DNA from: JAXLQL01 sp046331625
GTDB taxonomy: Bacteria > Acidobacteriota > Terriglobia > Bryobacterales > Bryobacteraceae
Reading direction: 5' to 3'
Length of the DNA: 64,000 bases
Assembly (NCBI GenBank): GCA_046331625.1
Contig: JAXLQL010000007.1
Span: 334,432 to 398,431 of the forward strand
Part shown: piece by piece, positions 34,601-43,400 of the stretch
Layout: every line of letters starts with the position of its first letter
Position numbering within the stretch: the stretch's first letter is position 1
Notes under the pieces: generated by a model
Told to the model about the DNA's origin: nothing
The model's input: only the letters and a program-made list of their open reading frames with translations
Database searches by the model: none
Made by a program: the position numbers and the translations under genes

Positions 34601-34704
34601 ATGAGCAGGACATCCTGTGCCCACCGAATGGCGACACTGGTTGGGGTCCATGGTCGAACGCACCCGGCGGCGCGGGAGTGACGAACTTCACGGTGGCCCC
34701 TTAA
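31621..34704 (+). CDS. Large secreted protein with BACON-like and fibronectin-III-like domains
   Basis: 1027 residues with a signal peptide (MSVSLRVALFSLFLLLMAAQATAQ). Residues 25-410 have no recognised family. Residues about 425-510 resemble a BACON domain (CTFNIAPYGIIPIEATRF, then WIRLAS-like IWLASSGRV and VPVTQSG). From about 515 there are four or five Ig/FN3-like modules opening with PxxxAPxxSQVIPVRGVTFAWDPVPGATHYEVR-type sequence, separated by paired cysteines. No enzyme motif is visible, so it is probably a cell-surface or extracellular binding protein. The upstream leader is shared with the next gene, a TonB receptor, which suggests joint regulation. Confidence 0.8.
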   Translation: MSVSLRVALFSLFLLLMAAQATAQGVRCVPQASGTPSVRSEGMAERTGDVLIQCVGGTPTPAGRQLSTATITITPDSGFEFTSRILAETAGVRWTEALLFVDDPTPERQFVCRDPSDVCPGYGNGTGFDYYGSGTQSASTPNNRNVFQGTMSGSSIVFRAPFDEPGNNVRTLRLTNVRVNANRMGVAPGKVSYASVRVRMTGVGLDTSSRLVLAIAQNSLRPFSTGLTWSDPGASIPAQVGSVRFEELFPSVFRRRVGLASNGSLQNQDLLGAIYQTETGFFNSSLPVIAGRGDLGTAGLPDSSTRLMARFSGIPAGAQLYVQNRNIYAVLTSSDSVGRGPFTAVPADAAGFSPLAVLAGSAMAVWEVVNTDTTSIEAAEFAVYATYPPGTSRPPGQIVRDLAPGDATGTAMIPRFRIQGGTMSPSSCTFNIAPYGIIPIEATRFKVQVTTQQGCEWSAETQSQNQIWLASSGRVQGSGEVTMQASPNFGPPRTAVVRIADKNVPVTQSGGSSRLPAPFITAPAPSQVIPVRGVTFAWDPVPGATHYEVRYSRFYDETDFIAGVANATSLLADIPVSREICTYYLHVRACTGPPADAVCGSFAESFFTVGLPSKPLGTPAIISPVSNQAFTNSTVTFRWEADPNAETYLAKIREGGSDATVLQIRLPSSSTSTVYSIPEGTYWFSVQSCTSNPDDCWVGNTTRFLVQLPPVPTGVPVIAQATIGTANQLTASWSSVLGADIYRVQVVQPNTGPGGGALTVAAGQTAVNNIALPVPSGPATVLVAACNGNGCGPYSAGTPINPSAGNPAGPILGNPIPGTSVSTPVLFTWSRVPGDNGSNTTYRLYVGDLGRSTTAADIYTTNNFAAAQLNPSGVRYDALVVASPGPSQVLGPTVGFQVAGGAPLSPTGEATISPTMVAPGHGSRVRQGNVQIGWTRLDIRNQRYQYFVAVRGTSAPTVSGIAEGQFVFAPLPAVNGAPTEYSAIVRACQPDGYYEQDILCPPNGDTGWGPWSNAPGGAGVTNFTVAP

Positions 34705-34725
34705 CTCGATCCTCGCACCCAGAGC

Positions 34726-34863
34726 AGTTATTCGATTGTCGAAGAGCGCGTGGAACTCGGTCCACGATCTCAAGGTAGCGGGAGTGGTGTTCTTCCTTGC
34801 AAAATCGATCGCGGCAAGCGGTTGATAGGAAAGCAGAAGCGATTTTCGCGGAACACGGGATGC
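34726..34863. repeat. Leader-region direct repeat, copy 2
   Basis: Partner of 31410-31550. It begins 21 bp after the stop of the BACON-like gene and lies 240 bp before the TonB receptor start. The stretch 34864-35103 that follows contains TATACTGACCG near 35035, a possible -10 region, and an AAGGGG ribosome-binding site before the ATG, but no gene. Confidence 0.75.
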
Positions 34864-35103
34864 CGCCGGCGAACGCTGCGTCACGTCGAACTCGGGCCGG
34901 GAATCGGCGATCCGAGTCCACGCGACAGGCGAAGAGCCCGGTTACCGCCTCGTGGAAATTGCATCGCACTCAGAGAGTTGTAGAGAGGCTCTTTCCGAGT
35001 CTGCTCGCGTTCCCCACGCCCAGCCGCATTCCTGTATACTGACCGCACAAGGTCGCCGCGTTCGCCGATCAACGTTACTCTGACCGATCAAGGGGTTCGC
35101 TTC

Positions 35104-38100
35104 ATGCAACAGGCTCGAACTTTCTCCGTGCTCCTGCTTGCGGCTTTCGTGGCCGCGGCGCAACTGTCCACCTCCACCATTCGCGGTCACGTCTCTGATC
35201 CGACCGGCGCAGTCGTCGCGGGCGCTGGGATCAAGCTCGTGAACATCCAGACCGCCGTGGAGCGAGAGGTAACCACCAACAATGACGGCGACTTCGAGAT
35301 CCCCGACTTGCAGCGCGGCCGGTACCGTGTGACGGTGAGCCACAGCGGATTCCGCAACTTCATCGCCGACAACATCGTGCTCGAGACCTCAACGATTCGC
35401 CGCGTGGACGCCACGTTGGAACTCGGCTCGGTGGGCGCCGAGGTGACGGTGCAGGCGAACGCGGCGGTGATCGAGACCGACTCGGCGAAGATCCAAGGCA
35501 GCTTCACCAAGCAGCGTTTCGAGGAAGCGCCGTGGATCGGCGATGGCCGCAATCCGCAGGTGATCATGGCGACGTTGCCTCTGGTCCAGATGACGAGCGG
35601 CGTGTACGGAATCCAGGTGGCTGGACTGGCGGGGTCGCAAACGCAAACCGCGATCGATGGCTTGGGCGGAGACGGCACGTCGCTGCAGACCGCCAACGTT
35701 CACGTGATGCAAGACGTGAACATCGTGGTCGGGAACAATTCGGCGGAGTTTTCCCGGCCGGGATACATCAACATGACCACCAAGGGCGGCGGCAACCAGT
35801 GGCACGGCACGGCGGCTTACTGGCACCAGAACAGCGCGCTCGCGGCGAGGAACTTCTTCGACGCGAAGAAGCCCTCGGCGCTCTTCCATACCTATCACGG
35901 CGAGCTTTCCGGTCCCGCGATCAAAGACCGCCTGTTCTTCTTCGTCTCGCTGAGCGGGCAGAACTGGCCGGGCGGCAACTATATTCTGCGCGATGTGCCG
36001 ACGGCGCTGATGCGGCAAGGCGACTTCTCGGAAGTGCTGCCGCGGACCGTGGTGCGCGATCCGTTGAACAACACGCCGTTCGCGAACAACCGGATTCCGT
36101 CGTCGCGGCTGAATCCGGTGGCTGGCAAGATCTTCGACAAATACCTGCCCGCGCCCAATCTCGGCGGACCGGGGCAGTTGAGTAATAACTACGGCTTCCT
36201 GTTTCCGTATCCCACCGATCTGTTCGTCTACAAGGCGTACGAGTACCGGGCCGATTACCGGATCAACTCGAAGAACACCATCTATGGGCGCGTGATCCTC
36301 TCGAAGCCGCAGTATGTGCTGGCGGGCAACTATCCCGGCCTGGCTTGGACGCGCGTGCGCGATTCGCGGAACGTGGTGGTGGAAGACACGCACATCTTCT
36401 CGCCCACGCTGGTGAACACGGTGCGGTTCGGATGGTATCAACCGATCGTCAACGATGGCGGGACTGTGGATGGGTTCAATCCGGTCACCGGAGACGCGGC
36501 GGTGAAGGAACTGGGGATCCAGGGCGTGAATCCGCAGTCGCTCAGCGGCATGGGGTTCCCGACGGTCAGCATCACCGGCTACCAGCCGATTCGCGTGAAT
36601 CCGGCGGGGAGCCCGCTGCAGAACGACATCTTGAAGACCTTCACCGACGCGGCCACGTGGTCGCGGGGCGCACACACGCTCAAGATCGGTGGCGAACTGC
36701 GGCTGTCGAGCAACCTCGTGAACACGATTCCCGAAGGGACCTATGGGAATTTCAGTTTCACGGGCCAGTTGAGCGGATATGCACCGGCTGATTTCTATCT
36801 GGGATATCCGTTCTCGTCGGTGAGGCTGAATCCACTCACGAACCGGACCGTGCTTGACCGCGAACTGGGGCTCTACGTGAACGACACCTGGAAAATCAAT
36901 TCGCGGCTGACGCTCGATTGGGGGCTGCGGTGGGATCGCTTTGGCTCGCCGAATTACGACGACGGGAAGATCTATAACTGGGATCCGGTGTCGGGAAACG
37001 TGGTGATTCCTTCGGGAGCGCAGATCAGTCCGCTGTATCCGGTGTCGACGATCAAGGTGGTCACCGGAGACGTTCGCACGCAGCCAACGAACCGGAACTT
37101 CCAGCCGAGGATCGGGATCGCTTGGCGTCCGCTGGGTCCGAACTGGGTGGTGCGGGGCGGATACGCGGTTTTCACGGAGCAGATCGGACGATTCGCGCGA
37201 GCCAATGGAACGGGTCCGTTCCAGCTCAGCGAGACGTTCTTCAACAACGCGGGGACGATACTGCCGTGGCCGAATCCGTTCCCGGCGGGTGCGGGCGCGA
37301 TTGCTTCGCAGTCGGTGGCGGGTTATCCGTTGGGGACTGAGAACGGGCGCCTGCACCAGTTCAACGCGACCATAGAGCGGCAGATCGGCGATGTAGGGTT
37401 GCGCGCGTCGTATCAAGGCACGCGGGCCTATGGCTTGAATTACAATATCGGCATCAATATCCCGCAGCCGTCGCTGACTCCGTTCGCGCAGTCGCGCCGG
37501 CCGTATCCGCAGTATGTCGGGGCCACGCTTGCGCGCAACAACGGCGAGCAGAAGTTCAATGCGGCCACGCTCGAGGCGCAGCGCAAGGTGGGCATGGTGA
37601 CCTTCGACGTTCACTGGACTCTCGCCTCCAATTACTGGAATTACCAGAATCTGGAAAATCCATACGCGCCCTTGTTCTGGGAGCGCGATCCGAACACGGT
37701 GCGGCAGCGGTTCGTGATCAACTCGATCTTCCAGGTACCGGTGGGCAAGGGCAAGAGGGTGCTTTCGAATGCCGGTCCGGTGGCGGAGCAGATCGTGGGC
37801 GGATGGCAGATCTACTGGACCGGATTCATGGAGACGGGCCAGTTCTTCGGACCTTCGTTCTCGGGCGCGGATCCTTCGAATACGAACACGACTTCCGGCC
37901 GGCCGGATCGGCTGACGAACGGGAACCTATCCACCAGCGAGCGGCGTCTCAACCGTTGGTTCGACCCGGCGGCGTTTGCGCGGCCGGTGGCGGGGCGGTT
38001 CGGCAATTCCGGGACGAACGTGCTCGAGGGTCCGGGCTTGAACCAGCACAACCTGACGATCGGAAAGACGTTCCCGATCACCGAACGGATCAAGTTCACG

Positions 38101-38259
38101 TTCATGGCGGCGGCGCAGAATATCGCCAATCACGCGAGTTTCAACAATCCCGCGGCGAATATCAACGCGTCGAACGTGGGCGTGATCAGCGGCACGCGGC
38201 AGTTTTCGGCGATCGGCGGCTCGCGGCAGATCATGTTGCGCGGTCGAGTTACGTTTTGA
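35104..38259 (+). CDS. TonB-dependent receptor with carboxypeptidase-regulatory N-terminal domain (Oar-like), first copy
   Basis: 1051 residues, signal peptide MQQARTFSVLLLAAFVAAAQ. Residues about 20-105 are a CarboxypepD_reg domain (STIRGHVSDPTGAVVAGAGI to YRVTVSHSGFRNF). Then comes a plug domain (TDSAKIQGSFTKQRFEEAPW, later FSRPGYINMTTKGGGNQWHG). The remainder is a long outer-membrane beta-barrel ending in RQIMLRGRVTF, with the terminal aromatic residue typical of barrels. Such receptors import large ligands or act in protein secretion in acidobacteria. The ligand is unknown. The stop abuts the convergent hypothetical gene with no gap. Confidence 0.92.
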   Translation: MQQARTFSVLLLAAFVAAAQLSTSTIRGHVSDPTGAVVAGAGIKLVNIQTAVEREVTTNNDGDFEIPDLQRGRYRVTVSHSGFRNFIADNIVLETSTIRRVDATLELGSVGAEVTVQANAAVIETDSAKIQGSFTKQRFEEAPWIGDGRNPQVIMATLPLVQMTSGVYGIQVAGLAGSQTQTAIDGLGGDGTSLQTANVHVMQDVNIVVGNNSAEFSRPGYINMTTKGGGNQWHGTAAYWHQNSALAARNFFDAKKPSALFHTYHGELSGPAIKDRLFFFVSLSGQNWPGGNYILRDVPTALMRQGDFSEVLPRTVVRDPLNNTPFANNRIPSSRLNPVAGKIFDKYLPAPNLGGPGQLSNNYGFLFPYPTDLFVYKAYEYRADYRINSKNTIYGRVILSKPQYVLAGNYPGLAWTRVRDSRNVVVEDTHIFSPTLVNTVRFGWYQPIVNDGGTVDGFNPVTGDAAVKELGIQGVNPQSLSGMGFPTVSITGYQPIRVNPAGSPLQNDILKTFTDAATWSRGAHTLKIGGELRLSSNLVNTIPEGTYGNFSFTGQLSGYAPADFYLGYPFSSVRLNPLTNRTVLDRELGLYVNDTWKINSRLTLDWGLRWDRFGSPNYDDGKIYNWDPVSGNVVIPSGAQISPLYPVSTIKVVTGDVRTQPTNRNFQPRIGIAWRPLGPNWVVRGGYAVFTEQIGRFARANGTGPFQLSETFFNNAGTILPWPNPFPAGAGAIASQSVAGYPLGTENGRLHQFNATIERQIGDVGLRASYQGTRAYGLNYNIGINIPQPSLTPFAQSRRPYPQYVGATLARNNGEQKFNAATLEAQRKVGMVTFDVHWTLASNYWNYQNLENPYAPLFWERDPNTVRQRFVINSIFQVPVGKGKRVLSNAGPVAEQIVGGWQIYWTGFMETGQFFGPSFSGADPSNTNTTSGRPDRLTNGNLSTSERRLNRWFDPAAFARPVAGRFGNSGTNVLEGPGLNQHNLTIGKTFPITERIKFTFMAAAQNIANHASFNNPAANINASNVGVISGTRQFSAIGGSRQIMLRGRVTF

Positions 38260-38877
38260 TCAGGCCGCTTTGGGGAGGCCGGAGTCGTTGATGGGAATTC
38301 CGGCTTTGAGGGCGCAGAGCTTGGCGCGGGTCCAGCGGGATTCCGAGTCGAGGCGGCGGCAGAAGGCATCGTTGGCGAGGTCGGGCAGAGGTTGGGTTTG
38401 TTTTCGCAGAGCGGCGATGTCGGCCACGGGGGGCTTGGCGCCGTCGCGTTGCGAAGTGGCGGCTTCGCGGAGAGCGCGCTCGGTTTGGAGCTTGCGGAGT
38501 TCGGCGAGGGCGCGGTAGTAGGCGCGTTCGAACTGGACGGCGTAGCGGACATATTTGTCGAGCTTGGCTTCGTTTTGTTCGAGCAGGGCTTGGGCTTCCA
38601 GGCGGCGTGTTTTTTCGATCTTCCAGGCGGCTTGGACGAGGTTGGAGAAGACGAGTTCCTCATTGATGCCTTGGGGGCAGAGTTCGCCGCGCTGGAGTTC
38701 GAGGAGGATGTCGAATTCGTCGCGGTCTTCGGGAGCGACGGCGAAGGTTGCGGAGAAGAGGCCGTGGGTGACGGCGTTTCTAGACGAGACGGCTTTGCCT
38801 TCGGCGGTTCTGGGTCCGGTGGATTTTTGCGCGTTGGCGCGATTGGCTTCGTTTTGCGCGGCGGTGGCGGTGGACAT
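38260..38877 (-). CDS. Conserved hypothetical protein of the NRANAQKSTGP type
   Basis: 205 residues, cytoplasmic, Ala/Arg/Glu-rich and mostly helical. The N-terminal ANRANAQKSTGPRTAEGK and SRNAVTHGL are highly conserved in a dispersed acidobacterial and planctomycete family of unknown function. I recognise the pattern but no role. The middle (residues 70-150) is a predicted coiled coil. The ATG at 38877 is preceded by GAGGAG. A strong hairpin lies in the leader (38909-38942). The stop is adjacent to the end of the TonB receptor gene on the other strand. Confidence 0.8.
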   Translation of the reverse strand: MSTATAAQNEANRANAQKSTGPRTAEGKAVSSRNAVTHGLFSATFAVAPEDRDEFDILLELQRGELCPQGINEELVFSNLVQAAWKIEKTRRLEAQALLEQNEAKLDKYVRYAVQFERAYYRALAELRKLQTERALREAATSQRDGAKPPVADIAALRKQTQPLPDLANDAFCRRLDSESRWTRAKLCALKAGIPINDSGLPKAA

Positions 38878-38908
38878 GGTGGTTTCTCCTCTGGGTGTAG
38901 AAATGCGA

Positions 38909-38942
38909 AAGGCGGCCCGGACGCGAGGGTCCGTGCCGCCTT
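38909..38942 (-). promoter_or_regulatory. Strong hairpin in the leader of the hypothetical gene
   Basis: AAGGCGGC (38909-38916) pairs with GCCGCCTT (38935-38942), then after one mismatch CGGAC (38918-38922) pairs with GTCCG (38929-38933), leaving a six-base loop. It stands 31 bp before the start codon at 38877 and on the minus strand is followed by T-rich sequence. It could be an attenuator or a terminator of upstream transcription. The rest of the gap (38943-39218) has no gene. Confidence 0.5.
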
Positions 38943-39218
38943 ACGATTCCAGTGTCGCATGCGGTGTCAAGAGGTTTTGGGTGTTTTCGGGAGGGCGGTA
39001 TTGATACGGAAGGAGAAATTCCGTTGGTTTGGTTGTGATCGGCAAATGGAAGGTCTGGCTGAGGATGTCCCTGACTTCGGATTCGGTACTTTCTCGTACA
39101 CTGCAATGACGATCGCGCGCTGCATTTTTTCAGTGCCCGCGACCGCGGGGCCAACCTGTGCAAAGCGCGGGAGAGTCCGGACGGAGTCGCAGGCTGTCAC
39201 GGCGATATAGTAGAGCGG

Positions 39219-40412
39219 ATGACACAACGGATTCTACTTTTCCTCGCAGCCAGTGTACTGGCCGTGGCCGATCGAATTCCATGGAACACGGCGGAGCTCT
39301 ACAAAGTGCCCCAGGTTCAGGATCAGCAGACCAGCGAGCCGGGCGTGCGCGCGCTGCTGTTCGAGGGAATGCCGTACAAGGGCAAGCCGACGCGCGTGTT
39401 CGCCTACTACGGCGCACCCGCGCACGCGGCTGGCGCGAAACTTCCGGCGATGGTGTTGATCCACGGCGGAGGCGGAACGGCGTTCGCCGAATGGGTGCGG
39501 TTGTGGAACTCGCGAGGCTATGCAGCGATCGCGATGGACACAGTGGGAACGCGCCCGGCGAAGGCAGAGGGCGCCAAGCTCTGGAATCCGGATCGCACGC
39601 GCGATGAGTTTTCGGGTCCGGCGGGGTGGGGCGATTTCGACAATGTCGATCTGCCGCCTCAGGATCAATGGAGTTATCACGCGGTGGCGGCGGCAGTGCG
39701 CGCGCATTCGTTGCTCCGATCCTTCGCGGAAGTGGATCCGAAGCGCATCGGCGTCACCGGGATTTCGTGGGGCGGTTATCTCACCTCGATCGTCTCGGGC
39801 GTGGACCAGCGCTTCCGCTTCGCGGCGCCGGTGTATGGCTGCGGCTTCCTCGGCGAGGACTCGGCCTGGCTTCCGCAGTTCGCCAAGCTCGGAGAGGCGC
39901 GCGCCGGGCATTGGCTTTCGCTGTGGGATCCGTCGCGCTATCTCGCGGCGGCGAAGCTCCCGATGTTGTGGGTGAACGGGACGAATGACTTCGCCTATCC
40001 GCTGCCTTCGTGGCAGAAGTCGTATCGATTGACGAAGGGCAAGCGAACGCTCGCGGTCCGCGTGCGGATGAAGCATAGCCATCCCGATGGGGCCGTGCCC
40101 GAGGAGATCCACGCTTATGCGGACGCGATGTTGAAGAAGGGCGAGCCGCTCGGGCGCGTGGCGGCGCAAGGCATGGCGAGCGGCCGGATGTGGGTGAAGT
40201 ATGCGGGAGGCCGCGCGCCGGCGAAGGCGGAGCTCGAGTATACGGCGGATACGGGCAAATGGCAGGACCGCAAGTGGGAGACGGTTCCGGGCGAGATCGA
40301 TGGCAAGACGCACCGGGCTTCGGCGCGGGTTCCGGCGGGCGCGAAAGCGTATTATTTGAATCTGTTCGACGAGAGCGGGCGGGTGGTGAGTTCGGAACAC
40401 GTGGTCCAATGA
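39219..40412 (+). CDS. Exported alpha/beta hydrolase (acetyl-xylan-esterase/dienelactone-hydrolase-like)
   Basis: 397 residues, signal peptide MTQRILLFLAASVLAVA. The oxyanion segment is LIHGGGGTAF near residue 80. The nucleophile elbow GISWGG is near 184, in RIGVTGISWGGYLTSIV. An aspartate in NGTNDFAYPL and a histidine in MKHSHPDG complete the triad. The last 90 residues form a small beta domain (WVKYAGGRAPAKAELEYT). This is the pattern of secreted S9/AXE-like esterases acting on carbohydrate esters. It converges on the second TonB receptor, with a strong terminator in between. Confidence 0.83.
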   Translation: MTQRILLFLAASVLAVADRIPWNTAELYKVPQVQDQQTSEPGVRALLFEGMPYKGKPTRVFAYYGAPAHAAGAKLPAMVLIHGGGGTAFAEWVRLWNSRGYAAIAMDTVGTRPAKAEGAKLWNPDRTRDEFSGPAGWGDFDNVDLPPQDQWSYHAVAAAVRAHSLLRSFAEVDPKRIGVTGISWGGYLTSIVSGVDQRFRFAAPVYGCGFLGEDSAWLPQFAKLGEARAGHWLSLWDPSRYLAAAKLPMLWVNGTNDFAYPLPSWQKSYRLTKGKRTLAVRVRMKHSHPDGAVPEEIHAYADAMLKKGEPLGRVAAQGMASGRMWVKYAGGRAPAKAELEYTADTGKWQDRKWETVPGEIDGKTHRASARVPAGAKAYYLNLFDESGRVVSSEHVVQ

Positions 40413-40416
40413 CAAC

Positions 40417-40446
40417 GCGGCCCGGCAGGGTGAGCTGCCGGGCCGC
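40417..40446. terminator. Bidirectional intrinsic terminator
   Basis: A perfect 12-bp stem (40417-40428 with 40435-40446, GCGGCCCGGCAG on the left arm) with a six-base loop, placed between two convergent genes (stops at 40412 and 40467). No long T run follows on either strand, so it is GC-rich and atypical but well placed. Confidence 0.65.
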
Positions 40447-40466
40447 GAGGGGTTGGACGCGCCAGT

Positions 40467-43400
40467 CTAGAAGTGGTACTTCAAACCGAACTGGATATTA
40501 CGCGGGTTCTGCACCATCGCGCCGATCGCGCCGAAGGTGGCAGGCGTACCGATGTTGAGTCCGGGAGGAGCCCAACTGGAGTGATTGAACGCATTGAACA
40601 GCTCGACGCGAAAGTCGACGAACTGGCGTTCCGTCACGAGGAACTTCTTCCCGATGGAGAAATCGAGATTGAAGAAGCTCGGGCCGCGCTCGGTGCCGAT
40701 ACCGGAGTTACCGAACAGTCCATCTCCGGGCTGGCCGTAGGCGCACGCGCTATCGATGACGCCGGCGGCGCAGAACAGCGACGGGTTGGTGCGGTCGAGA
40801 CCGAACCAGTTGTCGATGTTGCGGTTGGCTGTGTTGGCCACCAACGGGCGATAGTAATTCGCGCGCACGTTGCCGCGGACAGCCTGATTGGTGCGGTCCA
40901 CCGCGCGAACCGTCAGCGGCAGGCCTGAGTGCATTGACAGGTTATAGTTGGTGCTCCAACCACCCACGATCATATCCAGCACCTTGTTGGAGCCCGCCCA
41001 CTTCTGGCCCTTGCCGTAGGGGAGGTCCCAATTGCCGCCGATCGTGAAGTTCTGGCGGATGTCGAAGAACGACGGCCCGCGATTGGAGCGGCGGTCATAC
41101 GCGTTCTGCCAGTAGGCGCCTTCGCCCGACGTCAAGCCCGAACCGTAGTAGCCGAGATTGTCGGTGAGCGTCTTGCCGAGCGTGTAGGCCGCGATGAAAT
41201 CGAGCCCGTGCTTCAGCGAACGGCGTCCGGTTACCTGCAGCGAGTGATAGTCCATTGTCGCCGACGATTCCGTACGAGCGGTGTTGCCGAGGTTCGGCAG
41301 CTTGTTGTAGAGCGGACGCCGCGTGTTGAGGTTGGTCCAGGAGGCGAATGGGCCGACGCCTGGCAGCGGCTGGTTGGCTTCCACTGGGGCGACCAGGTGC
41401 GTTCCCTTCTGGCCGACATAACCGGCGGAAAGCGAAGTCGAATTGTCGAGCTGATATTCGAGCGTGAAGTTGATCTGGGAAGTGGTCTGCGGACGCAGAT
41501 TCAGATCCCAGGCGCGGCCCTGGAGCTGCGGGGTGATGCCGGCGGCGGCGGGACGGGCCATGTCGAGCGTAATGTTCGACGTGACCACGTCGGCGAATCC
41601 ACGCGTGATCGAACCGGGCGTACGCGTGTCATAGGTGAGGTCGGTTTCCACGAAGAACGGCGGGTTCAGCGTGGTGCGCAGGTTGGCGCCCGTGCCTTCC
41701 ATGAAGCTCTGGTATGCCGCACCAGCGCGGACCACCAGCTTGTTGTGGAAGCCGCCCGGAGTCCAGGCGAAGCCAATGCGGGGCATGAACTGCTTCTTGT
41801 AGCCGTTGTAGAGCGCGCGGCCGTAGGCGCCGCCCGCGGTGATGAGGGTCCCGGCGAAGGTGTCGATGTTCACCTGGCGATCCTTCACTTCGTAGATCGG
41901 CTGCATGTACTCCCAGCGAAGGCCGAGATTCAAGGTGAAGTTCTGGGCGACCTTGAAGTCGTCTTGCACGAACAGAGCCGGACGCCAGAAGCGATGGCCC
42001 CAGGTGCCGGTGGCCGCGCCGCGGCCTTTGCCGTTCAACTGGTCGAGCAGGAAGTCAGACAGGTCGAGGTTGGTGTATGTGGCCGTGTAGCGAAACACGC
42101 CGAGCGCGCCGTTGTTGCCGGCGTAGTAGCGGTTCTGCTGATAGCGCATGAGCTGTCCGCCCATCTTGAGCAGGTGCTTGCCATTCTGCCAGGTGAGGTT
42201 GTCGTAGTAGACGTACTTGTTGTCGGCCGTGTTGGAGAGGTTGGCCGCTCCGCCGATGCCCGAAAGTCCGCCGCCGAGGTTGATCGCACTCAAACCCGGA
42301 ATCGGCTGGCCGCCGGGGATGCCGAACTTCTGGTTGCCGTCGGCGCCCAGTAGTCCGCTCCAATCGAGCGTCACGTCTTTGATCACCACGCGCGAGAAGG
42401 CGAAGCGCGCCTCATTGACGATGGTGGACGACACCGACCGGTTCCAGTTGAGAACGGCGGATTGGGTGGGGCCTTCCTGGCCGCCCGTCAAGAATACCGG
42501 CAGAGCCGCCTGGCTGGTAACCGATTCATAGAAGCCGCGAGACCAGCGCGCCATCAGGTTGTCTTTGTCGGAAAGACGGTAGTCCACCTTCACGTCGCCC
42601 TGATGGTTGTTGAGCTTGGACGCCGTTGCGCCGGCGTAGTTGCCACTTACCAATTGCGGACCGACGCCGGGCTGATTGGGCAGCGGATAGAGGTTCGGGT
42701 TCGAAAACAGGAACCGCGCCACCGGGCTGAACCGGGAAACCGGAATCTGCTTGCCCGGGAACGGCGTGCCGTTGTTGGCGGGGTCCACGATGTTGTTCGG
42801 GAAGATGCTCAGGTCGCCATTGCGCCACGACTGCGGAGCCACGCTGGCCGACGTCGGACCATCGGTGCGTTGCAGCGTGCCCTCGTAGTCGACGAAGAAG
42901 AAGAGCTTGTCCTTGCGGATGGGGCCGCCGAGCGTGCCGCCGAAGATGTTGCGCTTGAAGCCGGTCCGCTTGGCCGTGGACAGGTTCCGGTTGCGGAAGA
43001 AGCCGTTCGAGTCGAGCTTGTTGTTGCGCAGGAACTCGAACACGTTGCCGCGGAACTGATTGGTGCCGCTTTTCAACTGCAGCATCACGGTGGCGCCGCC
43101 TGCGTTGCCAAACTCGGCCGCGGCGTTGCCGGTGAGCACTTTCACTTCCTGCAGCGCATCCACGTTCGGCGAATAGCCGACGCGGTTGTCGATGGAATCG
43201 TTCACGTCCACGCCTTCGAGCATGAAGTTGTTGGTCTGCTCACGGTTGCCGTTGACGTAGGGCCGGGCGCCGAGGCGGCCATTCATGCCGCTCGGGTTCG
43301 GACTCACCGCGCCCGGAATCAGCAGGGTGAGCGCCACGAAGTTGCGGCCATTGAGAGGAAGGCTGGTCAGCTTCTGAGAGCTGATCGAATCGCCGGTCTG

